64,000 nucleotides of DNA from Trichomonas vaginalis G3 (GCF_026262505.1 NC_067203.1:1426001-1490000); one strand, 5' to 3'; shown: positions 22,221-31,213, numbered from the stretch's first letter. Notes: generated by a model not told the origin, from the sequence alone. Numbers and translations: made by a program.

Positions 22221-22347
22221 TTCTGCTAACTTTGGAGTATAGCTTCGTAGTTTAGAAGTTTTAATTTTAATTGTCTTATTCCACTCTTGACATCTAAACG
22301 GTAACTATCCATGAGGTCAAGAGTAGCTTTGGTAGCTTTAAGTGGAG

Positions 22348-22500
22348 CTATCTCTTCTTGACTTGTGCAATTTTGGTTGCAATTGTGGTTTGAGCTCCTT
22401 CAAGTTCGCCGTCTATGTCGTTCTCAACGCCTTCAACCATAGCTTGAAACTCTTCATCGGTCCATTGAGATTGGTGTGGGACGAATTTAACTTGCTTCAT
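22348..22500 (-). CDS. Small acidic protein, 50 aa
   Basis: Open from the ATG at 22500 (MKQVKFVPHQSQWTDEEFQA and on), ending in a Lys/Arg tail. A TTCATTTTTTGA leader precedes it, as for its neighbours. Function unknown. Confidence 0.5.
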   Translation of the reverse strand: MKQVKFVPHQSQWTDEEFQAMVEGVENDIDGELEGAQTTIATKIAQVKKR

Positions 22501-22522
22501 TCAAAAAATGAAAAAAATGTTT

Positions 22523-22807
22523 TTACTCAAAGCGTGCCATGTATATGGCTATAAGAAACTTACCAGAAGGCTTCTTCTTCACATGAGTCTTTGGCAACTT
22601 GAGTGTTGGTGTTGGAGTTGGGTCTGGAATTTCAATTCTCTCTCGAGCGCAACAACAGATGTCAGAATAACATTCCCCACTGTCTTTCTTGCCACCATAA
22701 ATTGTGTATTGACCGAACTTGCATTTGCAGGAAGACCGGTCAATACAAGGTTCACAGTTGACATATGTGTACACATACCTGTTGAGTACGAGTGTGAGTA
22801 AAAACAT
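22523..22807 (-). CDS. Cysteine-rich small protein, 94 aa
   Basis: The start (MFLLTLVLNRYVYTY) is hydrophobic and could be a short signal or membrane segment. It is followed by ten cysteines within about 40 residues (CEPCIDRSSCKCKFG, then CYSDICCC). The C-terminal half has a Pro/Thr repeat (PDPTPTPTLKLP) and a basic tail. It may be a small disulfide or metal-binding protein; no known family is evident. The leader CTTCACTTTTTT resembles those nearby. Confidence 0.5.
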   Translation of the reverse strand: MFLLTLVLNRYVYTYVNCEPCIDRSSCKCKFGQYTIYGGKKDSGECYSDICCCARERIEIPDPTPTPTLKLPKTHVKKKPSGKFLIAIYMARFE

Positions 22808-22833
22808 AAAAAAGTGAAGTTAAAATGAGATGT

Positions 22834-23199
22834 TTACTGTAAAGGTACGATGTCGCCTTCTGTGTTTATGAAGAACGCCCGACCCGAGAAGTGTAAGAGT
22901 CCTCTGAGAATTTGGGCAATTCGTACAGTTGGGTTCTCTCTGTTTGGAAGTAGTATCCAAGGACGCTTGGCAAAGAACTTCAAGAGGACTTCTTTCTTCA
23001 TCTCTTTTATGTCGTCGAAAGGAGTGTTTTCTGGTATTTGCAGGACAATTCCAGTGTCAATTTCAATTTTAAGCGCACTTCTTCCAGACACCCAGCCTGC
23101 AATGGTCTTGTTTGACTTCAGATGGCTCAGGTAGTTCCTAACTAGCTCATTTATCTCTATAAGGTAGATTGCCTCATCTGCTGGGTCTATGTCGGTCAT
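22834..23199 (-). CDS. Hypothetical protein, 121 aa
   Basis: Unrecognised. It is a compact, mixed alpha/beta-looking protein (MTDIDPADEAIYLIEINELV and on, with KRPWILLPNRENPTVRIAQI). Its start faces the 22-bp palindromic repeat array at 23207-23595, and the plus-strand gene at 23594 starts at the other side, so the array may be a shared divergent regulatory region. Confidence 0.5.
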   Translation of the reverse strand: MTDIDPADEAIYLIEINELVRNYLSHLKSNKTIAGWVSGRSALKIEIDTGIVLQIPENTPFDDIKEMKKEVLLKFFAKRPWILLPNRENPTVRIAQILRGLLHFSGRAFFINTEGDIVPLQ

Positions 23200-23206
23200 T
23201 GTTTCA

Positions 23207-23595
23207 AGACGAGTCTTTTACTTTTTCAAGACGAGTCTTTTACTTTTTCAAGACGAGTCTTTTACTTTTTCAAGACGAGTCTTTTACTTTTTCAAGACAA
23301 GTCTTTTACTTTTTCAAGACAAGTCTTTTACTTTTTCAAGACAAGACCCGTTATTTTTCAAGAAATTTTTTGGTGTAAAGTTCTCAAATTTGAGAACAGT
23401 GGTCTTGATTTCAGACGATACCCGTACTTTTTCAAGACAAGTCTTTTACTTTTTCAAGACAAGTCTTTTACTTTTTCAAGACAAGTCTTTTACTTTTTCA
23501 AGACAAGTCTTTTACTTTTTCAAGACAAGTCTTTTATTGTTTCAAGACAAGTCTTTTACTTTTTCAAGACAAGTCTTTTATTGTTTCAAGACAAT
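23207..23595. repeat. 22-bp tandem array with palindromic core
   Basis: About 16 copies of TTTTTCAAGACAAGTCTTTTAC, with early copies reading AAGACGAGTCTT. Each unit contains the palindrome AAGAC-NN-GTCTT. The array is interrupted once at about 23345-23430. It lies between two divergent genes and could bind a dimeric protein, act as an origin, or serve as a bidirectional control region. These roles are inference. Confidence 0.9.
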
Positions 23596-24190
23596 GTCCG
23601 ACGTACCACCAACCGAGCCCATATCCCAACCAGAGGAACCTAAAGCACCAGCCCCTGCACCTCAGCAACCTCAGTTCCAACAAGTACCTCAGTTCCAACA
23701 AGTACCTCCGAATTACTACCAATTTCCAAATTACTACCAAATACCTCCTCAAGGCTTCCCGAACTACCCTCCTCAGCCTATGCCTTACTGCCCTAACCCT
23801 TGGATGTTCATGTCAAACCCTCCACCCCAATTCCAATTCCAATCTCAATCCAAGAGAGACCAAGAGTTCGAAGAAGGTCTGAACCGTTTACGCAAAGAGT
23901 ATGCCACAGCCCCTATGGAAGACGACAGGCTTTCAGTCTCTTCCCTAAGGTCGACCAATTCGACTCGTACCACAGATTCGGTTCGTGACCGTGACGACTA
24001 CCTCAAGCAGTCTGAGAGACTCTTCATCCTACAACCATTTACAGTTGGAGCTCTCAAGAACATGCGCAATTACGAAGGTCAGACACCAGCTGGAGACCGC
24101 AAAACAGACGTACTCGCAAGAGCAGTCCAACTGGTCAAGACAAAGACTGAGATAGTCGACTTCATTCTTGCAGCTTGCCCATACAAGTAA
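23594..24190 (+). CDS. Pro/Gln-rich protein, 198 aa
   Basis: Start at 23594, right after the last 22-bp repeat; frames upstream only read the repeat. Residues 1-85 are low complexity (Pro, Gln, Tyr, with a tandem FQQVPQFQQVP). Residues ~90-198 are charged and probably folded (LKQSERLFILQPFTVGALKN). Composition suggests a virion or matrix component, but no family was recognised. Ends just before the convergent gene at 24219. Confidence 0.6.
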   Translation: MSDVPPTEPISQPEEPKAPAPAPQQPQFQQVPQFQQVPPNYYQFPNYYQIPPQGFPNYPPQPMPYCPNPWMFMSNPPPQFQFQSQSKRDQEFEEGLNRLRKEYATAPMEDDRLSVSSLRSTNSTRTTDSVRDRDDYLKQSERLFILQPFTVGALKNMRNYEGQTPAGDRKTDVLARAVQLVKTKTEIVDFILAACPYK

Positions 24191-24218
24191 AAAAATAAAC
24201 AATTACGAGTTAAACTTT

Positions 24219-24419
24219 TTATTCTTTCTTTTCTGAGTTGTTTAGAGCTGGTTTCTCTTGTAGGAACCTTTCGTACTCTTCCATGGTCATGTAATTGCGA
24301 ATTTGGTACGCAATTCCAGGTTCGTTGTTTTTGAACCTTACGTATGTAACGCTTCCATCCTCCTCAGGGAAGTAAGCTGCTAACATCTGACCAAGTTTTC
24401 TCGGTGACTCGGAGCTCAT
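24219..24419 (-). CDS. Small protein, 66 aa
   Basis: An acidic small protein (MSSESPRKLGQMLAAYF and on). The leader GTGACATTTTT just before the ATG resembles that of the next minus-strand gene. Function unknown. Confidence 0.5.
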   Translation of the reverse strand: MSSESPRKLGQMLAAYFPEEDGSVTYVRFKNNEPGIAYQIRNYMTMEEYERFLQEKPALNNSEKKE

Positions 24420-24459
24420 AAAAATGTCACTTTTTAAACGTTAAGTTTTTAGTCTTATT

Positions 24460-24654
24460 TTACCCTTTGTTTACCCTTTGTTTGTCAAGGTAGTATTGGA
24501 GTGCAATTTCTCCAAATTCTCTGTGTCGGAGTTCTTCAGCATTTTCCAAGGTGTACCTGGAGAACTCAAAGAAGTTGTCAAGAAGATACTGCCATGCTGC
24601 TCTTCTGAGTTCGTCGGTATTTTGGAAGTGTTGCACCTTCGAGTCTTCGGACAT
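24460..24654 (-). CDS. Small helical protein, 64 aa
   Basis: Helical, Glu/Arg-rich (DELRRAAWQYLLDNFFEFSR). Leader GTGTCATTTTTTC before the ATG. Same direction as 24219-24419, probably a paired set. Function unknown. Confidence 0.5.
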   Translation of the reverse strand: MSEDSKVQHFQNTDELRRAAWQYLLDNFFEFSRYTLENAEELRHREFGEIALQYYLDKQRVNKG

Positions 24655-24697
24655 GAAAAAATGACACTTTTTCTATTAAACCGTTTTGGCATTTCTC

Positions 24698-24874
24698 ATG
24701 AGTGAGTATAGTTCTGCCGAACCATTGGAAGAGAAGTACCCTTGCTGGCAAAAGACAAAAATAGTTGCCTTAGTTGTCATTGCAATTGTACTCGTAATTG
24801 AATTCATTGTACTTCTCTTCACGTACATAAAACTCAGCAATGGTATTTGCTTTAAGAAGCTACCATCTTACTAA
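24698..24874 (+). CDS. Small single-span membrane protein, 58 aa
   Basis: ATG at 24698. After about 20 polar residues there is one strong membrane span (IVALVVIAIVLVIEFIVLL) and a short basic tail. Last gene of the GC-richer cluster before the hairpin repeats at 24.95 kb. Likely in a membrane; partner unknown. Confidence 0.55.
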   Translation: MSEYSSAEPLEEKYPCWQKTKIVALVVIAIVLVIEFIVLLFTYIKLSNGICFKKLPSY

Positions 24875-24940
24875 GACTAAACACTTAGATTTTTCAAGCT
24901 TGACTTTTTACAATTTGAATTTTGTTGCTGAATTCAGCAA

Positions 24941-25140
24941 AAATATATTTTAGGTGAAGAGGTGAGATTTCACCTCTTTTTTCACCTGTTTTTTCACCCT
25001 CTTGAATTTTCATGATTTCATCGTAAATGTTTTGTCGAAACTTCATCGTAATGAGCGTAAATCAGACAAAAATATATTTTAGGTGAAGAGGTGAGATTTC
25101 ACCTCTTTTTTCACCTGTTTTTTCACCCTCTTGAATTTTC
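24941..25140 (+). repeat. Family I nested hairpins, two direct copies
   Basis: Two ~60-bp copies (24951-25010 and 25081-25140). In each, AGAGGTGA pairs with TCACCTCT around a short loop, and an outer AGGTGA pairs with TCACCT. Both are preceded by AAAAATATATTT and end in CTCTTGAATTTTC. The 70 bp between them contains CATCGTAA phrases that also form the 25-bp repeats of element C. Inverted copies lie at 26125-26526, on the other side of the gene at 25203. Confidence 0.9.
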
Positions 25141-25202
25141 CCGAAATAAAAAATAAAGTTGGTTTTTTTAAAAAAATATTTTTTTATTTTTATTGTAAGA
25201 AC

Positions 25203-26117
25203 ATGTTAGCAACAACAGCACCAAACTCGTTAGTTATGAATCCAACTTCAATGTTAGTAGAGATGAAAAGCTTCATTCCTTCTTCATATACTTTCGAAAC
25301 AGAAATCCAGAAGATAAAGCAAGAACTTCTCCAAGGAGATTTAGATTGCACTGCAAAAGATGAAACAAATGAACAGTATCTTTATGAAATGCAGGACATT
25401 ATTGACCATTTACCTAAACTTCCTGAAATACAACAACAAAAGCTCACTATTCCAGAATTCGATGAAATAGAAGTCAAAGCAACTGACTCAGTAGAAATAA
25501 AGAAGTTCATACGAAAGGTAAACTATGAGTTTCTAGGATTTCATTGCAACCATAAAGTTATGGACAAAGATTGCGATATGGTATATAAGAACATCTCTGA
25601 CATATATAAATCTGGGGAGTTTAAGACCTACGACAACTTTGTTTCGTTAGTTGCAAAATGTGTTTGGGAAATAAGAGATAAAGATAGTAGGGGTAAGGTA
25701 TGGAACGAACAAATAAAACCCGCTATGTTCGAGATGAAGAGAGCAATTGACGCCTTAGTTGTTTTAGCAGGTAAGGTTTCAGAATATAACGCAAAAATGA
25801 ACCCGCAATGTTCTAAATGTAAGGCAGCAATTAGGAAATATAACTACTCAGTCAAAGAGATAGAACGTATGAGAAACGACTATGCAGATTTAAAGAAAGA
25901 AGTAGAAAAGCCAGCAGAAGATAAAATGGACATGTTAGAATTTCTGAACAAAAACTATCCAACTGCTGACGATTTCCTTCTTTCAGATGTCAAGAAGAAG
26001 TATAAAGAAACCTTCGGCATAGTTAAAACATTCGATGTACTAAAAGAAGAAATCGAAGCCACAAAATTGTTTAGGATTTCAAATATACATCATACAATTC
26101 ATGTAAAACGCTTATAA
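25203..26117 (+). CDS. Hypothetical protein flanked by hairpin repeats, 304 aa
   Basis: Start set at the ATG at 25203 (MLATTAPNSLV), since the upstream frame reads through the hairpin repeat. Two cysteine/histidine groups (HCNHKVMDKDC around residue 125 and CSKCK around 203) could bind metal; a coiled coil follows (YSVKEIERMRNDYADLKKEV). The last ~60 residues look like a winged-helix domain (MLEFLNKNYPTADDFLLSD). A DNA-binding role is plausible but unproven. The gene with its inverted hairpin flanks looks like a self-contained cassette inside Maverick A. Confidence 0.6.
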   Translation: MLATTAPNSLVMNPTSMLVEMKSFIPSSYTFETEIQKIKQELLQGDLDCTAKDETNEQYLYEMQDIIDHLPKLPEIQQQKLTIPEFDEIEVKATDSVEIKKFIRKVNYEFLGFHCNHKVMDKDCDMVYKNISDIYKSGEFKTYDNFVSLVAKCVWEIRDKDSRGKVWNEQIKPAMFEMKRAIDALVVLAGKVSEYNAKMNPQCSKCKAAIRKYNYSVKEIERMRNDYADLKKEVEKPAEDKMDMLEFLNKNYPTADDFLLSDVKKKYKETFGIVKTFDVLKEEIEATKLFRISNIHHTIHVKRL

Positions 26118-26124
26118 AATAACT

Positions 26125-26526
26125 GAGGTGAAAAAAGAGGTGAAAAAAGAGGTGAAATCTCACCTCTTCACCTAAAATATATTTTTATTGAATTCTGAGT
26201 AAAATGACCAAATTTCATTATATAACTGTTATGAGTGACGAAGAGAACTTTGACACTTCGTAAAAAAATCCCTGAAATCATATCTTTTATACAAAATTCA
26301 AGAGGTGAAAAAAGAGGTGAAAAAACAGGTGAAATCTCACCTCTTCACCTAAAATATATTTTTATTGAATTCTGAGTAAAATGACCAAATTTCATTATAT
26401 AACTGTTATGAGTGACGAAGAGAACTTTGACACTTCGTAAAAAAATCCCTGAAATCATATCTTTTATACAAAATTCAAGAGGTGAAAAAAGAGGTGAAAA
26501 AACAGGTGAAATCTCACCTCTTCACC
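26125..26526 (-). repeat. Family I hairpins, inverted, in a 177-bp tandem repeat
   Basis: Three hairpin copies in the opposite direction to those at 24.95 kb. The sequence from about 26154 repeats exactly every 177 bp (starts at 26154, 26331 and 26508), with the third copy breaking off and continuing into diverged but recognisable sequence. No gene fits in the units. Confidence 0.9.
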
Positions 26527-26732
26527 GAAACATTATTTTTGCTGAAAAATGACCAAATTTCATGAATTTCCTCATAAGATTGCTATCCTCGAAAAACCGA
26601 GAGAAGAGATTCCGTATGAAAACAGTGAAGAACAGCGAGTAGGTAAGAAACCCCAGTCGCCAAAACTCATGAAAATCGTGAAAAATAACAGAGTATTTTG
26701 ACAACTTCAAACAAGTAGAGTAAATGAACTCT

Positions 26733-27510
26733 TTATTTTTGCTGACTTTTTACAATTTGAACTTTGTTTGCGTAGATATGAATTCTGAAAGAAGTATGAG
26801 GGTCTTGTATGACTTTGTACTTCTCCCATAGTTCATGTCTGTCAAACTTACCTGCCATGGACTCTTTCATAAGTTCCATGAAATCGTCTTCGGACAATCC
26901 AGGGAAAAGTATGATATCAGTAAGTATTCTTTTAACATCCTTACTTAAACTCTTTGCTGTCTGTACACAAATGACAACTGAGATGTTAAAGTGTCTGAGC
27001 TTCTTAAGAATTCGACACATATCTTGTTCTCTATTCTTAAGCAAAGGATGAGAAGCAAAGTCATCTAAGATAAGAAGACATCTGTGAGGGTAAGTCTTCC
27101 AATCGTAAGATTGCAATTTCTTCGAAATGTATTCTATCTCTTTCTGTTTGTTTCTGAAGTGTTTCTTCTCTAATATTCTCTGCATTTCCTCATTTGGGTC
27201 TTTAAACTTCGAATTGACATACTCATTTATAGCATTGTACTTCAAAACTCTTCTTTGGTACTTCTTTATCCAATCTAACAACTCAGAGTCTTTTATACAT
27301 ACTAACTTAGACTTTTTTATAATATCTTTGAACGAATTGACGGTTTGGTCAAATTGACCAGAAGTACTACAAATAACAACTAACTCATAGAATGGGTTCT
27401 TCTCATCTAGTTCTTGTTGTTGTGCAGCCATTTTAAGATAAGTGAAAGTCTTGCCCGACCCAGGTGGTGCGATTAGACCTGTTATACCATTCTGAGCAAA
27501 TAGAACTTGT
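26733..27510 (-). pseudogene. FtsK/HerA-type packaging ATPase of Maverick A
   Basis: P-loop ATPase that would pump DNA into the capsid. A Walker A sequence (APPGSGKT) lies at about 27450-27475, a Walker B (CLLILDDF) about 140 residues downstream, and a sensor-like VVICVQTAKSL after it. Polinton packaging ATPases belong to the A32-like branch of this family. The equivalent in element B is at 55202-56029. This copy looks broken. Confidence 0.75.
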
Positions 27511-27645
27511 CATGTATGGGTTTTATCTGAGCATTTTCTAACTTCCTCTTGTTCTTGTTTAAAACATTCTCAAATTTTTGTCAATGTCAGCAAACTTTTT
27601 TTCTAACATATTTTTAGAAAAATTAAAATTTTTATCTTTTAGAAA

Positions 27646-28101
27646 ATGTCTAGCGATTTCGCTATCTATATTCGAGACAAGCTTTTCGACAGCAAAACAT
27701 CTGTAGACCATAAAATCTTACATAGTGTAAACAAGAAAGGTGAATTTGTTCTAAAGTTCTGTTTCTGGGAATATGACAAGAACCATAAAACATTAAGCAG
27801 AGAAGTCTTTAAGTTTGTCAATGACAGACTTGTTGACAGAGATGACGCCGATTGGAAAGATGAAGTCCAACAAAAGTTCTTAGAATGCAAAGAAGACACA
27901 TGCGCTGTTCTTGAAGATGAAATAGAAAACAGAATAGAAGAGCTATTAAAGGACAAAGACCTTTTACATAAATATGGTTCTGAGAAGTTTGACATAACTC
28001 CACCAGAGAAGAAGAAGAAGAGAGAGAAGAAAGAAAAGAAAGTAGAAGAAGAGAAGAAAGAACCTGAACCAGTTCCAGAGAAAAAGAAATTTGACATGTA
28101 A
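27646..28101 (+). CDS. Charged protein with Lys/Glu tail, 151 aa
   Basis: No family recognised. Residues 1-~115 look folded (IYIRDKLFDSKTSVDHKI and on), followed by a low-complexity Lys/Glu tail (KKKKREKKEKKVEEEKK). Leader ATTTTTATCTTTTAGAAA before the ATG, as for other genes of this element. Position next to the ATPase suggests a virion or DNA-binding role, which is inference. Confidence 0.55.
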   Translation: MSSDFAIYIRDKLFDSKTSVDHKILHSVNKKGEFVLKFCFWEYDKNHKTLSREVFKFVNDRLVDRDDADWKDEVQQKFLECKEDTCAVLEDEIENRIEELLKDKDLLHKYGSEKFDITPPEKKKKREKKEKKVEEEKKEPEPVPEKKKFDM

Positions 28102-28117
28102 AAATAAACTTTTATTT

Positions 28118-28537
28118 TTAGAACATTTCTGGGTCAATGTCAATGTTCTCTTCCTCTTTAGGAGCAAACACTGGCTTAGACTCTAAAATCTTTTTACCCA
28201 ATTTACCTTGAACTTCAACTATCTTAGACTCATAATATTCATAGTCGTCTGCTTTCTTTGGTTCATAAGGTATAACAAGTTTGTATGCTTTGCCTTCTTT
28301 AAGGTTTGAAAACCTTCTGTCAAAATTTTCTTTGACTGCTAACAAACCTTCTATGTCTAAGTCTTCAAATTTCGCACCATTTTTAGTCACAATAGCAAAC
28401 TTAACTGGTTCGATGTTCCAAACTTTGCTGAATGAAGACTTTTCAAAATGGTAGAAGTAAACATTCAAATATGTGAATGGGTCTAGTTCTTCTTTAAGTC
28501 CTGACATGTACTTATTTACTGAGATGAATTTCGTCAT
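28118..28537 (-). CDS. Conserved Maverick protein, 139 aa
   Basis: Function unknown, but it appears homologous to the 161-residue protein at 58739-59224 in element B: both start with a (K/R)F(I/V)(S/T)VN phrase and share V(N/D)VYF and a later I(E/K)P phrase in the same order. Conservation between two divergent elements indicates a core function. It lies beside the helicase gene here and at the very end of the element in B. Confidence 0.6.
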   Translation of the reverse strand: MTKFISVNKYMSGLKEELDPFTYLNVYFYHFEKSSFSKVWNIEPVKFAIVTKNGAKFEDLDIEGLLAVKENFDRRFSNLKEGKAYKLVIPYEPKKADDYEYYESKIVEVQGKLGKKILESKPVFAPKEEENIDIDPEMF

Positions 28538-28573
28538 CTTTTTTATCGGATAAAAAAATATTTTTTATAAAAT

Positions 28574-29809
28574 TTACTCAGAAAAATTTTTCTTTGTATA
28601 TACGCCGTTCTGAACATCTAAAAGATTTTTGACATTTGCCAAGAATGTTCGTTTAGAAGCTGCCATATAACCATATTCTTGACAATACTGTTTATACGAA
28701 TCGTACAATGACCTTTCATCTAAACACTCAAAGTCAGTTTCATCTATAAACAGTTCATAAACACTCTTGTTTGCTTCTAACAATGTTTGTCTTTCTTCGG
28801 TATGTGGAATTTGTCTTGGATTGAACTTTGAAATATCTAATGTCATGAAATATGAGAACAAGTGGTTGTAAAAGTTAGGTGTCAAAGTTTCTGCTAAGTC
28901 GTCAAAATATTCTGTATCTTGCATATGAGAATCTGACGTTCTGACAACTACATATCTTCTGTCAGAACTTTCTAACTTCATCGGAACAACATTGTTTGAA
29001 ACCATGATGAAATTTGCAACATTTTCACAAACTCTTTGGTCTTTATATTTTCTTTCAACAACTCCAACTTTGTCTGTTATAAGACTCTTCAAAGCATCTG
29101 AGTTCAAAACTTTTGTTGTATCTATACTTTGAAGTTCATTGCAAACTATAAGTTTCATATTCTCTATTGAGGAGTTAAACTTGCCACAGATGTTTTCTAA
29201 GTTTGTCATATTAGGGTTCGAATAGCCCTCTAACAGTTTGCACAAAATATCTGTAAAGAATGTGTTCTTACCAGTTCCTTGTTTTCCAATTATAATGAGA
29301 GCAGTTTCATTTTTAGCACTTGGATGTTGTAAGATGTTTGCAAACCAACATAAGATATACTCATAGACTCTTTCGTTTCCATTGCATATAATTTCTTTGA
29401 CATGGTCTAACCAAGCTTCTATAATATTTTCTTTCCATTCTACTTGTTCGTATTTATATCCAGTGAAGATAGAATAGAAGTTTGGAGAAGGTGTATAGAA
29501 CTTTATACCACGAACTGAAAAATCTTCTAACTTTGACAATAAGATATCCCAAGCATCTAACATCTTCATTCCAACTTGTACAACTTTTATTTTCTTAAGT
29601 TTCTGTCTACATTCTTGTTCAGACACTATTGTTGCTCTTGGTTTGTTAAAGACAACATCCCATTCTTTCATGACATAACATTCTGGGGCAGAGTCAACAT
29701 AAATGACTAAACGTTTCAAATTCTCGACTGCTTTGTTATAGTCTCGAAATGGACACATATTTCTGAATGCTTGGAAGTCATAAAAATCTGAAACATCTAT
29801 TCTGTACAT
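28574..29809 (-). CDS. Superfamily 3 helicase, 411 aa
   Basis: An SF3 (D5-like) helicase, which unwinds DNA at the fork in many small DNA viruses. Walker A is GKQGTGKN (residues 175-182), Walker B is IVCNE (221-225), motif C is FIMVSNN (267-273), followed by DRR (283-285). About 170 residues precede the ATPase core; no primase motifs are evident. The C-terminal ~70 residues look like a helical DNA-binding end. The frame is open. Element B carries no SF3 helicase, so replication differs between the two families. Confidence 0.85.
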   Translation of the reverse strand: MYRIDVSDFYDFQAFRNMCPFRDYNKAVENLKRLVIYVDSAPECYVMKEWDVVFNKPRATIVSEQECRQKLKKIKVVQVGMKMLDAWDILLSKLEDFSVRGIKFYTPSPNFYSIFTGYKYEQVEWKENIIEAWLDHVKEIICNGNERVYEYILCWFANILQHPSAKNETALIIIGKQGTGKNTFFTDILCKLLEGYSNPNMTNLENICGKFNSSIENMKLIVCNELQSIDTTKVLNSDALKSLITDKVGVVERKYKDQRVCENVANFIMVSNNVVPMKLESSDRRYVVVRTSDSHMQDTEYFDDLAETLTPNFYNHLFSYFMTLDISKFNPRQIPHTEERQTLLEANKSVYELFIDETDFECLDERSLYDSYKQYCQEYGYMAASKRTFLANVKNLLDVQNGVYTKKNFSE

Positions 29810-29838
29810 TTTTATAAAAATAAAAAAAAATATTTTTT

Positions 29839-30627
29839 TTATTCTTGACTTTGTTGTTGCATTTGTTGTTCTTGAGCTATTTGTTGTTGAAGTTGTTCTT
29901 GGAGTACAATACTTTCACCAGTTGCATCTTCCAATTCGAAACTTTCTGCCGTCATTGACAAATACATAGGACATAAAAGTTTTACAGGAACAAAGTTTGC
30001 GTCGACTAATGTCAAGTTTATGTTTGCTAAAGTGTTTGAGTTTACTAAGGTTGAAAATTCTGCATTCGAATGAACAATAGGCAAACCAGCAGAGAAAGTG
30101 TTGTTTATACGCATGAGTATCTTTTGGTCATAGTAGTTTCTGTCGACATTCGAATAGCACTTTGAACCTAAGTTTGAAACAATATATAAGATTGGTGTGC
30201 TTAATGTCAATGGAATAGACATTCCTTGTATGACACCTTTTCCTGTTATAGGAAACTGTTGGTAGTAAAAACCAGATATAAGTTTTGTATTATAGCTCAT
30301 ATCGTTTATACTAAACTCAGTCGGACATCCAAACATAATGAAACCTGCTCTAGTTGCAGCACATGTTACATCCGTCCTTAAAGTATTAAATAAGTCAACA
30401 AAACCTGTTGGTGGTATATCTGAGTAAGTATCTTCAAAGAAGTATTTTTTACCATTCACAACAACAAAGTCTTCTGGTGTCAAAAGAGCAAAACAGGCTT
30501 TAGTCGTCATCGTGTTTAAGGTCAGTTTACAATATCGTCCTTGAGGACTTTGTAAGTTTGTTGTTATAGAATTATATGACTCAGGGTTTTTAGTCGTAAT
30601 AGTATAAACCACTATGTCTTCTGCCAT
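29839..30627 (-). CDS. Penton-like minor capsid protein, 262 aa
   Basis: Likely the single-jelly-roll penton (minor capsid) protein. The segment TPILYIVSNLG, then ILMRINNTFSAGLPIV, then LANINLTLVDANFVPVKL has the pattern of Polinton and adintovirus pentons and matches the 245-residue protein at 52293-53030 in element B in order and spacing. The C-terminus is a Gln-rich tail (QEQLQQQIAQEQQMQQQ). It lies between the helicase and the capsid genes. The assignment rests on pattern and context. Confidence 0.6.
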   Translation of the reverse strand: MAEDIVVYTITTKNPESYNSITTNLQSPQGRYCKLTLNTMTTKACFALLTPEDFVVVNGKKYFFEDTYSDIPPTGFVDLFNTLRTDVTCAATRAGFIMFGCPTEFSINDMSYNTKLISGFYYQQFPITGKGVIQGMSIPLTLSTPILYIVSNLGSKCYSNVDRNYYDQKILMRINNTFSAGLPIVHSNAEFSTLVNSNTLANINLTLVDANFVPVKLLCPMYLSMTAESFELEDATGESIVLQEQLQQQIAQEQQMQQQSQE

Positions 30628-30631
30628 TTAC

Positions 30632-31213
30632 TTAGCAAGTAAATTTTAATGAAATGTTGTGGTCGTCAAATATTTTTATGACGTCTGGGAAACTATATTT
30701 TAAGTTCAACGTTTCACCTCCTTTCATAACGTATATCTTGTCAATGACATTATATGAAACACCACAGCAACTAACGTCGGGTTCTATTTCTTTGATGTTT
30801 ATATCGTCTGCCTCTGTCAAAAGTTTCAATAGTTCTTTCAAAATTTCATGAGGTGCGATGACATATGAGTTCACTTTTACAGGGTTGTGTTCGACCAAGT
30901 TTAACATTATACCCAAAGCTTGACAAATCTTCTCCTGAGTTTTAAGTTTGTCTTTAAGTTGTTGGTAGTCGTTTCGAATATCTGCAACAGAACTTAAGTC
31001 TCTGCTAACTTCAGGATATGTTGGTTGTTCTTTTACAGGAACTATTGTTATACCATCTTCGTCTTCGTATGGTTTCCCCACTTCAACATCTCTGTCTTTG
31101 ACATTGACAACAACACTTTGACTGTTTGTTTGAGTTGGTGAATTTAACTTCACATCTGCCACCGCCATTAAACCTTTTGAAACACTCACGCTTCTATTTT
31201 TCGGAAATGACAT
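30632..31213 (-). CDS. Conserved Maverick protein with VSCCG motif, 193 aa
   Basis: Start taken at 31213 (MSFPKNRSVSVSKG), which has the usual TTTTTATTCTAAGTAAA leader. The C-terminal half (EIEPDVSCCGV, then DKIYVMKGGETLNLKYSFPD) matches the 233-residue protein at 53528-54229 in element B (DEVSCCGT, then KISKNGTTTELHLTYND). In both elements it lies beside the penton-like gene, so a capsid-vertex or assembly role is possible. Confidence 0.65.
   Translation of the reverse strand: MSFPKNRSVSVSKGLMAVADVKLNSPTQTNSQSVVVNVKDRDVEVGKPYEDEDGITIVPVKEQPTYPEVSRDLSSVADIRNDYQQLKDKLKTQEKICQALGIMLNLVEHNPVKVNSYVIAPHEILKELLKLLTEADDINIKEIEPDVSCCGVSYNVIDKIYVMKGGETLNLKYSFPDVIKIFDDHNISLKFTC

Noticed and set aside
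23189-23593. N-terminal extension of the Pro/Gln-rich protein through the 22-bp repeats
   Set aside because: The upstream frame reads only the repeat. The ATG at 23594 directly follows the array and starts non-repetitive sequence.
25131-25202. Upstream start for the 304-aa protein
   Set aside because: The extension reads the hairpin repeat tail and low-complexity T/A sequence; the ATG at 25203 fits the coding composition.
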